From assembly GCA_047495785.1 (NCBI GenBank), contig JBLDXI010000059.1, positions 1-64,000 of the forward strand: a stretch of 64,000 nt of DNA, written 5' to 3'. The position numbers were made by a program, and so were the translations under genes. Of the stretch, positions 42,247 through 52,624 are shown piece by piece. The number at the start of each line of letters is the position of its first letter. The first letter of the stretch is position 1. Origin of the DNA: Lepidodermella squamata. Taxonomy: Eukaryota > Gastrotricha. The notes beneath the pieces were generated by a model that was not told the DNA's origin, did no database searches, and saw nothing but the letters and a program-made list of their open reading frames with translations.

Positions 42247-45200
42247 TTACGCTAGAAAGACAGTTTCACTTTCTTTGATTGCATTTTTCAGCTGAGCCAG
42301 GATGACTGAGCGATGAATTTCACGATCGGAAATGTAGATCTTGCGACAGCGCTTGTCATTTTTGGAAAGACCAGCCAGGATGATACCAGATAACATCACA
42401 ACCAAATAGTACATTTTAAACAGATATAGCTGCTGCCCTCGCAATTTTTGACGGCGAAATGCCGGTTTCATGTCATTAATTTTTTCGGAAATCGTTCGGA
42501 TTGACACGGCAAGTGCGTACATCATTGCAATCATTCGCCGGGGCTTCACCGCCTCGTCGAGATCAGCCAGAAATGGCGATGAACCGAAAATGGCGACAAG
42601 CATTGCCATGTAATTTTGGAAATCAGGCAGGGTAGCTTCGGATGTTGCGACGCAAGTACATTCGATGAATTCGTTAACAGCTCGACCAGCCACATTTTGG
42701 AGTTGAGATTTGTACTTTGCGAGAACTTGCTGGCGATAGCTTTCAGTCCCAGCAGCGATGCATCTCAGGTAATTAGCGACACATTCGTGCGAAACAAAGT
42801 CGAACTGGTTTTTCGGGTTTAGAACAACGCTTAGAAAAACGTCACTGATTTCAGGCCGGCGGAAGTAATCGGCAAACGATGAGCGGTAGCTTTTAACAGC
42901 CAGAAAGTCGGAAACAACGTTGATGACATCAGCGTATGGACCATTGCCATCACACAACGCAGAGGCTGATGGATCGCTGAACCTGATTCCAGGTAATTTT
43001 GGCACCAATACGGCATAGGTTTTGAACAGTCGTTCGGAATATTCCGGGCAATTCACAAGCTCAACCAGTAATGAATAATCTTTGAGGTGCAAGCGGCCGT
43101 TGACAACGTTGAGAATGCTCTCTAAAAATACATGAATACAGTATTTATCGAAAAGAATAAATTTTCGCGCATTTAGAACTACTTACTTAAATTAAATTGA
43201 AAATTGAGAATTTTTGGAAATTTCAAAATTTTTAATTTTCAATTAATTAACAGTACACTTTAATTCCGATATCCAAGGACTAACACTGACTCGATCAACG
43301 CTGACTTTGAACATGGGCAGAAATTAAATCCTAGGGTTTAAGCCATGAATTTCTTTATTTCCTGCTTTTTAAGATTAAAACTTAATGCAAAGCCAATTCA
43401 TGCTTCTACTGCTGATTCCAAGTTACTTTATACAGGCAGTCATCGCCCGAACGTTTGTTGCTATGGCAAATGGAAACGTTGACTCGTCAATTTCCATATT
43501 TAGCTCTGCTGAGCGGTTTACCCTCGTTCTGCAATATGAGCACGCCATCGACATCATAAGACCACTGGTCAAGCCCGTTGATCTGAAACCAAGCTGCGAC
43601 ACTAGATTCACCGATGTCTACGATTTTGAATCGCCCGTCGGACCTGAGACGGAGGTAAACGTCAATCTCGCTGGTCGAGTTCTTCAATTCACCCATAAAG
43701 GCATCGTCACTACGACTCAGGGCGACCACAACCGCGACATTGCTGGAGCTGTTTTAACAGTCGTTAATTCAGTGAACGTTATGCTAAGTTAGTAATGATA
43801 ATTATTTATTAAGATATTTTCAAGTCGCGAGGTTCACGAGGTTCAAGAGATCTTATTCAGATATTCATTTTGAATCTTGATTTTATCTTGATTTGAAATT
43901 TTCGCAGATATTCTGATCTGGGGCGACAAGGAAGTCGCGTTATTGGAACGTCTTCAACGTGAACATTTGATAGCTGGCCAACATGTGTGGGCATATTGGG
44001 TTCAAGCTTGCGTTCGACGGGATGGCATAGTTGTGACGTGTGGCCGAACTTTCATCGGGCTTGACAGCACTGCTCGCCGAGATTTGATGGTACAGCCCAA
44101 CAGGTCAGACCGCTGGGAGTTTCGCCGGACGGATACTGTTTTGTTGCGAGATCTCGAAGCAGCTCGAAAGCAACGGTTATTAGATCCCGTCGAGGCTGCA
44201 GCTGAAGCCGCCGTTGCTCAACAACACGCCGCTCAACCAGCCCTATCTCCAGGTCCAGCCGCTGCTCCTAATAATGGTCCAACTGTCTCCATAGCTACTG
44301 CAGCTGCACAGCCGCTTATCGCATACGCGGCGATATTTCTCGAATTTTTTAGCGAGGACAATCGTGTGCGCACCATGCGCCAAGCCGATGACCTCCGCAT
44401 AATCTTCAATAGAGTAAATTTAGAATTTTATAGCCAATAGGTATATTTTGCCACTTTCTTTCACTTAACTTTCGTGAAACATAGCTGTCCGACTGAAGAC
44501 ACCCCAACAAGCGACCCTAAGAGCGCTCATTCAGGACCCTTGGCTTCGGCCCGTCAATTCAACGAATGGGACGGGACGTCTTAAAATGAATCCATTTCTT
44601 TTTACTTTTTATTTTCGTGAAATTTTCTCTCTACGACTTCGTGCGTTGTTCAGGCAAATTCAAAACATCTCTGCTCTTCCCTCCGTTTCCTCTGCGGCGT
44701 TTCCTCCGTTTGTGATATTTTCCGTAAAATTGCCGCTATGGCGTTACTTTCTCACGCCCACTCGCCGGCGATCCTGGGCCAATTCGTGCCATGCTGTTAC
44801 TTTTATGTAACCACCGGACGATTCCTCGCCATCGGTTGTGTTTTCACGGAGGCGGCTGCCTATATTTCTGTCGCTATCACATGCATTGTGTCCCAACAAG
44901 ATTATAGCTTACCTGCGATCTCTGCTACTCTGGCTGCCTCATCCTTGCTGGATAGGCTAACAATAATCGTGATCACATTACCACACCGCTCCAATTGAGC
45001 GGCTTAAATTTTACTGGTTTGCGGATCTCAATGAAAGTGAACCGCTGGCCGTACCTAGTGACATTCTCAAGTTTCGGTACATACACTATCTGGACAAAAA
45101 GATTGGCACAAGGCGAAAATAAGTGTAAAATTGACCATATGTTGCTTTCGCGCGCTCTAGGAACTTATGATGCCACAAATTGTTTTCGCGCCATCACGTC

Positions 45201-48200
45201 CTTAATAAACCTCAAGTTTAGACATGAATTCATTCATCCGCCATGCACACACCCACTATTCGAGCCCGAATCATCGGTATGCGAGAGGGTGGCATTTCAT
45301 GCCCTTTCATTGCCGAAAGGCTTGGATTGCCTAAGCGTACAGTCTATAGAATCGTTGAAATGTTTGAGAAACGTAAGGTAATAAAGGGCCGAACCAGTCC
45401 TGGCCGTCCCCAGAAGTTGACTGACTCGGCTGTGCGTCGACTAGCCCGAGAGGCGCGGTCGAGCAGAAGAATGTCGACTCCAAAGCTGGTCGGTAGGTTC
45501 CCGATGTGACCATTTCCAAGCTCTGGGCTCTATTCCTTCCCTATTTAGCCTCATTTAACGTTACCCTGAGCCCTAGGAGGCGCATTTCGCCCAAGACAGC
45601 AACTCGTCGGTTGAAGGCGGTCGGTTTCAAGCGCAAAGTTGCCGCTAAGAAACTTGCTTTGTCGGCTGCCGATCGATCCAAGCGTTTGAAGTGGGCCAAA
45701 GAACATCGGGATTGGTCGGTCGAAGACTGGAAGAAAGTGATGTTTACCGATGAATGCCGGTTTGGCTTCCGTTCGGATGGTCGGCAATGGGTTTGGCGGC
45801 GAGTTGGAGAACGTTTTCACCCCGATTGCACGATCACAAAGTCGAAAAGTCGGGCTGGAGTCATGTACTGGGGCGCGATCACCTCAAACGGGCAGTTCCA
45901 CTTCCGCAAGTGTGAAGGGCGCGTCAATGCCAATCAGTACATTCAGATCTTGACGGCGGCCGGCATTCAACGAAGAACCAACACGAAAACATTCATGGAC
46001 GACAATGCACCCATTCACCGCGCCAAAACCGTGACAGCTTGGCTCAATCGCAACCGCGTGCGACGTTTGAAGAGCTGGCCCGCCTATTCTCCCGACTTGA
46101 ACCCCATTGAAAATGTTTGGGCGGTGATGAAACAGCGTCTACGTCAGCGCGTTCCACAGCCAGTCTCGCTGGATGACCTTGAAATGGCCGTCGAAGAGGA
46201 ATGGGACGCTATTGGTCAAGAAATCATCGAAAACCTGTACCAATCCATGCCCAACCGCTGTCAGATGGTCATCCAATCCAAAGGCGCGCCCATCAATTAT
46301 TAGGGCCTCGGTTGACTTTCCATGCTTAAATTGACTCTTTTTCACTTTGTCCATCGATTTCACTCATTTGAGTTGGTTTTAGGCTAAATATAAACGAATT
46401 AGGCCAATAAAATAGCTTAAACGCGTGTTTTTGAGCAGTGTGCCAATCTTTTTGTCCAGATAGTGTAGCACCTTTGCACATGTTCAAATGTGACACTTAT
46501 TTCGCCAAAAAAGTGACATCGACTATAGTAAAATATCGCGTAAAATAACGTAGGCCGAACCCAGGCCAGGACGGACTTGACAATACCAATGGATACGAGT
46601 ATAAACGATACCATTTTCAGAAAAAGACCAAACTGTTTATATTTTTAATGTTGTAAGCCTATGAAAAATGTCACCAAAAATGTTACGATACGACAGGAAA
46701 CTGCTGATAACCACGGCCTTCATTCGTTAGCCGTTTGTAAAAACCCCAATGTGAGGACTGAGGAAATTCTGGAATCGCTGTATTCTAAGGTGGATTCTAC
46801 AAACCCAGGCGCTGAACTGTCCGTTACACATCTTGCAATCTCTATATGCCTCCCGTTAATGATGCTAACTTCTGAGAATTGAGAAGCCTCTTGAAGTACC
46901 TCTTTAAACCCTGCGTTGCACAGATAAAATTCCATAACGTGCGCATTTACCTGTCATTGAAAGCTACACCGCATGATTTGTTACAATTTAGAATTTACTG
47001 AGCAAGACCCAATAATAATTGCCAATATGTAAGTATTATAATACGTTACATCGGTTAAACAGGGTATTCGCGCGATAATACTTTTCTAATAATAGCTTTT
47101 AGCTTTGCTGCTCTTTTCATGCACTTGAACTTTTTTGTAGCTATTTTTAGCTCAATCAGAGCATAGATAGCCCTGTAAATCTCTCATTAAAAAAAATGAA
47201 AAAAATTCTTACGAAATAAGTCGAAGTCGATCGATTTCACTCGGGACATATTTTCAACAAGAAATTCGAGTCTGAAGGTCCAGTGCAAAGCAGACGTCAC
47301 ATGAGCTGTAGCGTGTCCTTTGATGAAAATGTCATCGAACATGGTCAGCGACGGCAGGATTGCATTCATGACTCTCATTAGCTCTTTCGTGGTGACAGTC
47401 GGTTCAACGGGCAAAATACTCGCCGGTGGTCTATTAATTAGTTCCGATTTCCATTCGGCAAAATTAATCTGACCAAGAGTGAACAGAAGATCGAGAACTT
47501 TGCGACACTCGACCCTTGACAAATTGCTCATGCTTTTGAAAATCATCGGATGCTCTTCGTCGATAATTCGAGTCAAACGTTGAATGAAAGTCGCCGATAT
47601 GTCGGGCTGATCCTTATCGCAGATTGTTTTACGATCGACGCTGAAGCGTTCACCCATGAAAATCGACAGCCAGCCCATCGAAATGTAGAACTTCACGTCA
47701 TCGTACGGCGGAACAACTGGCAGTTTGTGGTGAACAGAATCGATTGGCATTATCATCAAATGCATGCACGTAAAGAAGAGCAGACTTTCGAAATTAAACG
47801 TGATCAATGAGTAGTCGTATTGAGCCAATCGAATCAGCGACTCTTTTGTGACAACGGTCTTCGCAAAATTCGATATCAGGACCTGGAACCATTTTTTACG
47901 CACTAAATCAGGCTCGCCAACTAAAGTATTCAATATCCGAATTAAACAGGTCATGAACCTCAACTTGGCCGGTTCATCTGTGCCGAAGTTGACCGACGTG
48001 AACAGATCAGAAACAGCTTGAGAGTTGGCAAAGCGAGATACAATGCGATCAACATTATCTTCGAGATACTCGCGGTTTTGATCCTTTTTAATTTCGAATT
48101 GATATAAAATGTGGGTTGCGGGGAACAAATTTTCCTCCCACGGCGTGCTTGTCTTGAACGATAACAGCTTATCAAACGATTTCGCGAGGTCTTGCGCAGT

Positions 48201-48629
48201 CAAAGAACAGGTCGGGAAAAGCTCTTCGTAACCTTTTTCTACAACTTCTTTAAAAATTCGTTTGCTATGAATTTTACTGGCGACGAAGGCCAATGAAACT
48301 GCTTCTTTCAGTCGGTTCAGCTTTTTAAGGCAATCAATAGCTAGTTCGAAATCTTGGCAGGAAAAATCTCCATTCAGCCTGCTCACTTCGACTAAAGCTG
48401 AATAGGCTTTCGCGTACATTTCTTCGCGGAAAAATTTCATCGCCGAAGTTCGAAGCTCGTTTACTTTTTCTAGTCGAGCTTTTACAGCATCCCTGCCACC
48501 AGCTGCCTTCAAACGAATTTCGTCGCAAATTTTCTTCGCATCTTGCGGATTGTTCAGCTGCAACAGTAAACTGTAAACTTCCCTGGAACCTGGTTTAGTT
48601 TTATCTCCGAAAATCAATTCAAAAGCCAT
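42247..48629 (-). CDS. Family A helical-repeat protein A10, split by a 4.1-kb intron (763 aa)
   Basis: Exon 1 is 48629-47213 and exon 2 is 43121-42247. The donor TTTC|gtaaga and acceptor tttttag|AGAGC join in phase to give 2,292 nt, and 763 residues is the expected family length. Without the join, the first part would lack the C-terminal third and the second part would have no start. Exon 1 carries the signature (Met-Ala-Phe-Glu-Leu-Ile-Phe-Gly ... Pro-Gly-Ser) and Ala-Ala-Gly-Gly. The exon 2 product has the Phe-Leu-Ala-Val-Lys-Ser-Tyr and Tyr-Arg-Gln-Gln-Val-Leu-Ala-Lys-Tyr blocks typical of the family C-terminus. All other members are intronless, so this intron was probably gained. It contains a plus-strand gene (43385-44440) and a Tc1-like element. 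It is closest to A11 in the N-terminus. Confidence 0.8.
43385..44440 (+). CDS. Nested secreted protein inside the A10 intron (311 aa, two exons)
   Basis: Exon 1 is 43385-43787 and exon 2 is 43908-44440, with a 120-bp intron (CTAA|gttagt ... tcgcag|ATATTC). Total 936 nt, in phase. The gene lies on the strand opposite its host gene A10. The N-terminus is a typical signal peptide (Leu-Leu-Leu-Leu-Ile-Pro core, cleavage near 20-22). The lumenal or secreted part has only a few cysteines and a beta-rich first half. A region near 215-255 is rich in Ala, Pro and Gln (Ala-Ala-Glu-Ala-Ala-Val-Ala), followed by a helical end. No known domain is recognised. The joined frame and signal peptide argue it is real; expression evidence would be needed to confirm it. 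Confidence 0.55.
44441..45083. other. Intronic DNA between the nested gene and the Tc1-like element
   Basis: 643 bp with no supported gene; open frames here lack features. A short hairpin (CCGCTC-CAATT-GAGCGG, near 44,986-45,002) is visible. Confidence 0.4.
45084..46465 (+). mobile_element. Complete Tc1/mariner-type transposon (1,382 bp)
   Basis: Perfect 27-bp terminal inverted repeats (45084-45110 and 46439-46465, beginning CACTATCTGGACAAAAAGAT) flank a transposase gene. The element is bordered by TA on both sides (45082-45083 and 46466-46467), the target duplication of this superfamily. The identical ends and open transposase suggest a young and possibly active copy. It sits inside the intron of A10. 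Confidence 0.92.
45243..46303 (+). CDS. Tc1-like transposase with one intron (334 aa)
   Basis: Two frames (45243-45492 and 45549-46303) join across a 56-bp GT-AG intron (GGTCG|gtaggt ... tatttag|CCTCA) to give 1,005 nt in phase. This explains what would otherwise look like a frameshift. The N-terminal part is a helix-turn-helix DNA-binding module (Ile-Ala-Glu-Arg-Leu-Gly-Leu-Pro-Lys-Arg-Thr-Val). A GRPR-like hook is seen as Gly-Arg-Pro-Gln-Lys. The catalytic part has Thr-Asp-Glu-Cys-Arg-Phe (first Asp), Asp-Asp-Asn-Ala-Pro-Ile-His (second Asp) and Ser-Pro-Asp-Leu-Asn-Pro-Ile-Glu-Asn (final Glu). I count 35 residues between the second Asp and the Glu, one more than the usual Tc1 DD34E. It cuts and pastes the element at TA sites. 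All catalytic residues are intact. Confidence 0.88.
46466..47212. other. Intronic DNA between the Tc1-like element and A10 exon 1
   Basis: 747 bp without a supported gene. It ends with the A10 donor site (complement of 47211-47212). Confidence 0.4.
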
Positions 48630-48920
48630 CTAAATGAAAGCGTCACAGCAATTCAAAAAAAACGCAATAAGACACAAAATTTAACTAGAGATTCAAAATT
48701 CTCACGAAGTGATCCATGACTCATCAACCTTCGCTGAGATCAAATGATAGAGATCAGATTAACAAGAGAGGAAATGCCTAAATTTTTCTGCAAAAATTAA
48801 TTATGAAAATATTTTTAAGGAGGAATTTTTAAAATGACAAATCACTCAAGTATTCTCCGAACATTCAGAACAGAGTTCCCTCCCTGGTTAATCTGATTCC
48901 TATAAAGATCAACACATAAA

Positions 48921-50223
48921 TTAAACATTTTCATGATTGCGCAGCGCGCCTAGTTTGATCCGATTAATAGAATTGAGCTTTTCAGTCGATTTTTCAGGCT
49001 CGACCACTGACTGCCTAGCATCATTAGATTGCTGATTCACCAAACCGACGATGAGCACTTCAACAGAAGACGCCGGCAAAGCTTTTCCGGTTAAATAAGT
49101 CTCGACTCGAAGCTTGGACGTGAATGTCTCGCCAATTTTCCGATTTTTTGTATCAAAATTAAGGCGAACCGGAGCCTGCTCCCCAGGGCCTAACTCTAGC
49201 CGGTCGACCAGGTAGTTCTTATCGCCGTCAAAAGTCGCAGAAATTTCAACTGGGCACGATCCATTGTTGGCAATCATCATGCGACGAGTCGTCAATCGCC
49301 CAGCCTGGCAGGGAATGACCAGATTATCGAGTTCCTTCGCATTTTCATCGAGTATTTTCACATCGATCGATTCGAATTTCACGATCATATTTCGACAGCA
49401 TAAATCGATCGGCGGGGATGTCATAGTAGACAAAACCAGGTCGATATGAGCGCTGTCGCGTTCACGACGAGGTAAACAAAACATTGTAAATTCTTGCTTC
49501 GAAAATTGAGTAATGTCAAAAGTTAAGCTGGATTGAGTTCCAGCTAGAGATGAAACCTTCGCTAGATTCGTGTCATAAGACAAGCCGAAATGCAGAGAAG
49601 CCCAGTCGGGGCAAATTCTAACTTGCAGAGGTAAAGGTGAATCAGCAAGAGAATTGAAAGAACGCAGTTTGATTGAAAATACAGCAGAGCGGCAAGTACC
49701 GACTGGCACTGAGTCGAATGAATCTTCTTCGCCGCTTATTTCGAGATCAACCGCTGGAACGGACGCGTAAGCTGCGAATCGAATAGGGTGACAAATGAAA
49801 GACTTGTTGTCAGAACTAATAAATAAGTTGATTTTAGCCGAATACGACCCGGGCTTCTGGGGCCGGAAGTCGAATTTCAGCGCGACAGTGCCGCCCGGGG
49901 TAAGGGCCGCTGATGGCTTAGTGGCAATAAATTGATCGGTTGCCACGACAAGTTCTCCATTCAATCGCAAGGTTTCGACTACAGAGGAGATTTTCAGCAG
50001 AGGATCGGCGCAATCAGGTCGCATTTCGAGCTCTAGAACGGTTTCATAGCACTGACCAATCCAGAGATCAACATCTTCCTCTAGCCAATTAGCGTAAATC
50101 GGAGAATCATCCCACAAAGTTAATGAATCGAACTAAAATTAGAAGAATTTATATATCAGAAGATGAAAATGTTCAAATTGAACTGACTTGATCGGTTAAA
50201 TCTGCGAGGGCAATATCGGCCAT
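48921..50223 (-). CDS. ASH/SPD-2-like beta-sandwich protein C2 (415 aa, two exons)
   Basis: Exon 1 is 50223-50188 (12 codons from ATG) and exon 2 is 50132-48921, with a 55-bp intron (GATCAA|gtcagt ... tttttag|TTCGAT) in phase 0. Total 1,248 nt. It is the paralogue of C1, with the same tiny first exon. The beta-sandwich modules are clearer than in C1: Phe-Asp-Phe-Arg-Pro-Gln-Lys-Pro-Gly-Ser-Tyr; Val-Pro-Val-Gly-Thr-Cys-Arg-Ser-Ala-Val-Phe; and a C-terminal one with Ile-Ala-Asn-Asn-Gly-Ser-Cys-Pro-Val-Glu-Ile ... Leu-Gly-Pro-Gly-Glu-Gln. These fit the ASH fold typical of SPD-2/CEP192, which recruits pericentriolar material. No coiled coil, signal peptide or membrane helix is seen. It lies between A10 and A11 on the same strand. 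Confidence 0.68.
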
Positions 50224-50335
50224 GCGAATGCCGAAAATCAATTTAATAATAACACTATACCGAAATAGATTTCAAAAATCAATAATTTGACGATTTCTTT
50301 ATCACACAAAGCTTCAACAAATAGGCACAATTATT

Positions 50336-52624
50336 TCAAATTGAATCAATTTTCTTTGCAGCAGATTCCAGCTCGCCAATAACGCTTTCCAACGCTTTTC
50401 TCTGATTCTCGAAAACACCAATCGCTTTCATTTCTTCGGTTAGATGCCGAACAAAATGTGACAAGCTGTCATATGGCCATGACTTGGCATCAAGCGGTTC
50501 GGCAAGGGCTCGATTCGAAATCAACTCGACTAGTTTATCGATCTCTTGAGGTAATGCATCACTTTTCGAGAGGTTTTCAAATGAAACAATCGCAGGCTTT
50601 CGAATTACGATTTCGTTAAATGATTTCAGAGTCGAGTTGTAATTTTTTGCCTTGACTTTCTTTCCAGGATTCACGATTCTCTCGAATAGATCCAACGCCA
50701 GTCGTTGCAATGGAGCCGCGAGCTGTTTCACCCAACGTCGCCGAGATTCATCATCCGCTCGGCTGAGCAATTGCTCGAGGAATTTCACGCTGATGGGGTT
50801 GCCTTTATCGAAGAAATTCCCCTTTTCAAGAGCAAATCGAATGACAGTCAGTGCGCATTCCTCGTAGAAAAATCTAGAAAAATGACTCGAGCTGTCTGAG
50901 CTTGATAGAAGAGTGAAAACAGCGTCCATCGCGAGTCGGAACGTCTCTTTGCCGTCCAAACCCTCCTTCTCCAGCCGCTCACTAATCGCTGGGATTTGCT
51001 TGGAAATCGAACGTAAAAATGACTCAGCAAATGGCTGGCAATTTGCGAGATTAGCCACCTGACTAGGACTTGCGGCAATCCAGCAAGCGTAGGGTGTTAG
51101 CTGGAAATTATCGACGAGGTAAACACAGTCGTTTTTCTCAAACTTCTTCATATCCGGAGCGAGACTTTCAACCAGATGAGCCGATAGCACAAATAGAGAT
51201 AAATGCTCGAGGAAATACGAATTTAGCTTGTTGTCTTTTCCGAAGCAATGGCTGATTTTCGTTAAAAGTCGACTCATGTGGGAGAATAAATCGGTTTCAG
51301 TGATTGATTTGTAGTTTAAAGCTGATTTCGATTTCTTAAAAATGACATCTTTCCACTCCGCGTAATTGACAGCAGTGATTAATAGGATCAAGTCGAGCGA
51401 TTTTCCGAAATCTTCACGCGATAAATTTTCCAGCTGGCTCTTGAATGAAGCATGAGACACTAGTTGCTTCAGAAAAAGAGGAACTGTGTCGACAAAAGGC
51501 GAAATTACGTTCTCAGCAACCCCACTTTGTTCGCCGGTTCGAACGCCGTCGAAAATCACCATTGGCAAACAGCCGCATAGCCAGGTGAAATCGTGGAATG
51601 GCGATAGATTTCCATCGGAAAACGGACTAGTATCAGCATTTTCAGTTGAAAGCGCCTCTAGTAACGGGTAGGCTAGCGCCAACCAAGATCGAATCAGCGG
51701 GTCGATCGAGCCGGGTATTTGCTGCGACATCTTCACGTAAAAATCCCGCGTCGCCAGGGTCGAAGTTAAACACGCCAGCAATTTGAAGCACCAATGCTGG
51801 GCGATTAGTTCACGTTTAATCGACTTGTTAACAATCATTTTCTGCCACCAAAAATCGATGACTGGGAGGAAATTCTCGAGAAAACGACGATCAGCCCCAG
51901 TTAAGTTTCCGGACTTGACTTTCGCTAAAACAGCGACAATGGCTGGAACAGTTTTAATTTTCACGAAAAAATCGTTCCGTTGAGCTAGAATCGTTTCCGA
52001 CTCAGTTTTCCGGTATTTTCGATGAGCTTGAACGTGGTAGAGCAAGAAAGTAAGCTGGTCGAGATTCGAATTCGGGCCAATTTCAAATTTCAAAATGTTA
52101 TCCAGGGTTTCTTCCAAATCAGAGTCGCCAAACGGCTTCGGAACGACGATGCTGAAACGATCTTCGCTGATGATTTTTTCGAGTTGATTTTTAACAAAAT
52201 CGTGATAACCCAGAGCGTGGTAGCTCCAGGCATACATTGACGCCAACTGACTTCGCGAACCTTCACAGGCGTGTTTGACGAAAACGATCGCCTCATCGAA
52301 GCGCTTCAACTCGATCAGCACTGACATGAAGCAGATAAGTCGATCTGGGCTGGATAAAGCTCCGGCTTGTTCAATCGCCTCGTAAAATGCCGAATAAGCT
52401 TCGAGGTAGTTGTTAGCAGCAAATGCATCGCTGCCGTGATTTTCCAGGTCTTGGATTCGGTGCTTCATGTCGTGAACAGCCTCTTTCCCGCCAGCAGCGT
52501 TCAAACGGGCAGCGTCGCAAAACCTCTCGACATCAGTTCTCTCTTTGAGCGAAAGTAAAACATTGTACACATCAGCCGATCCGGGAACGGCGCCAGACCC
52601 GTAAATTAGCTCAAATGCGTCCAT
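50336..52624 (-). CDS. Family A helical-repeat protein A11 (762 aa)
   Basis: This is a single exon, the last array member on the right. The signature carries a one-residue insertion (Met-Asp-Ala-Phe-Glu-Leu-Ile-Tyr-Gly ... Pro-Gly-Ser), followed by Ala-Ala-Gly-Gly and a TPR-like pair (Ala-Asn-Asn-Tyr-Leu-Glu-Ala-Tyr ... Glu-Leu-Lys-Arg-Phe-Asp-Glu-Ala). It is the most divergent member: the core Gly-Ala-Phe block becomes Pro-Gly-Ser-Ile-Asp-Pro-Leu-Ile-Arg-Ser-Trp. The C-terminal end is a long amphipathic Lys/Glu-rich helix, possibly a coiled coil. No signal peptide or membrane helix is seen. The C2 start lies 112 bp beyond its stop. Function is unknown. Confidence 0.85.
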   Translation of the reverse strand: MDAFELIYGSGAVPGSADVYNVLLSLKERTDVERFCDAARLNAAGGKEAVHDMKHRIQDLENHGSDAFAANNYLEAYSAFYEAIEQAGALSSPDRLICFMSVLIELKRFDEAIVFVKHACEGSRSQLASMYAWSYHALGYHDFVKNQLEKIISEDRFSIVVPKPFGDSDLEETLDNILKFEIGPNSNLDQLTFLLYHVQAHRKYRKTESETILAQRNDFFVKIKTVPAIVAVLAKVKSGNLTGADRRFLENFLPVIDFWWQKMIVNKSIKRELIAQHWCFKLLACLTSTLATRDFYVKMSQQIPGSIDPLIRSWLALAYPLLEALSTENADTSPFSDGNLSPFHDFTWLCGCLPMVIFDGVRTGEQSGVAENVISPFVDTVPLFLKQLVSHASFKSQLENLSREDFGKSLDLILLITAVNYAEWKDVIFKKSKSALNYKSITETDLFSHMSRLLTKISHCFGKDNKLNSYFLEHLSLFVLSAHLVESLAPDMKKFEKNDCVYLVDNFQLTPYACWIAASPSQVANLANCQPFAESFLRSISKQIPAISERLEKEGLDGKETFRLAMDAVFTLLSSSDSSSHFSRFFYEECALTVIRFALEKGNFFDKGNPISVKFLEQLLSRADDESRRRWVKQLAAPLQRLALDLFERIVNPGKKVKAKNYNSTLKSFNEIVIRKPAIVSFENLSKSDALPQEIDKLVELISNRALAEPLDAKSWPYDSLSHFVRHLTEEMKAIGVFENQRKALESVIGELESAAKKIDSI

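Noticed and set aside
45493-45548. Frameshift or stop in the Tc1-like transposase
   Set aside because: GT-AG borders, matching phase and recovery of the family-typical linker show that it is an intron rather than a lesion.
46661-46882. Plus-strand 73-codon frame in the A10 intron
   Set aside because: No splice partner, domain or signal peptide; likely chance.
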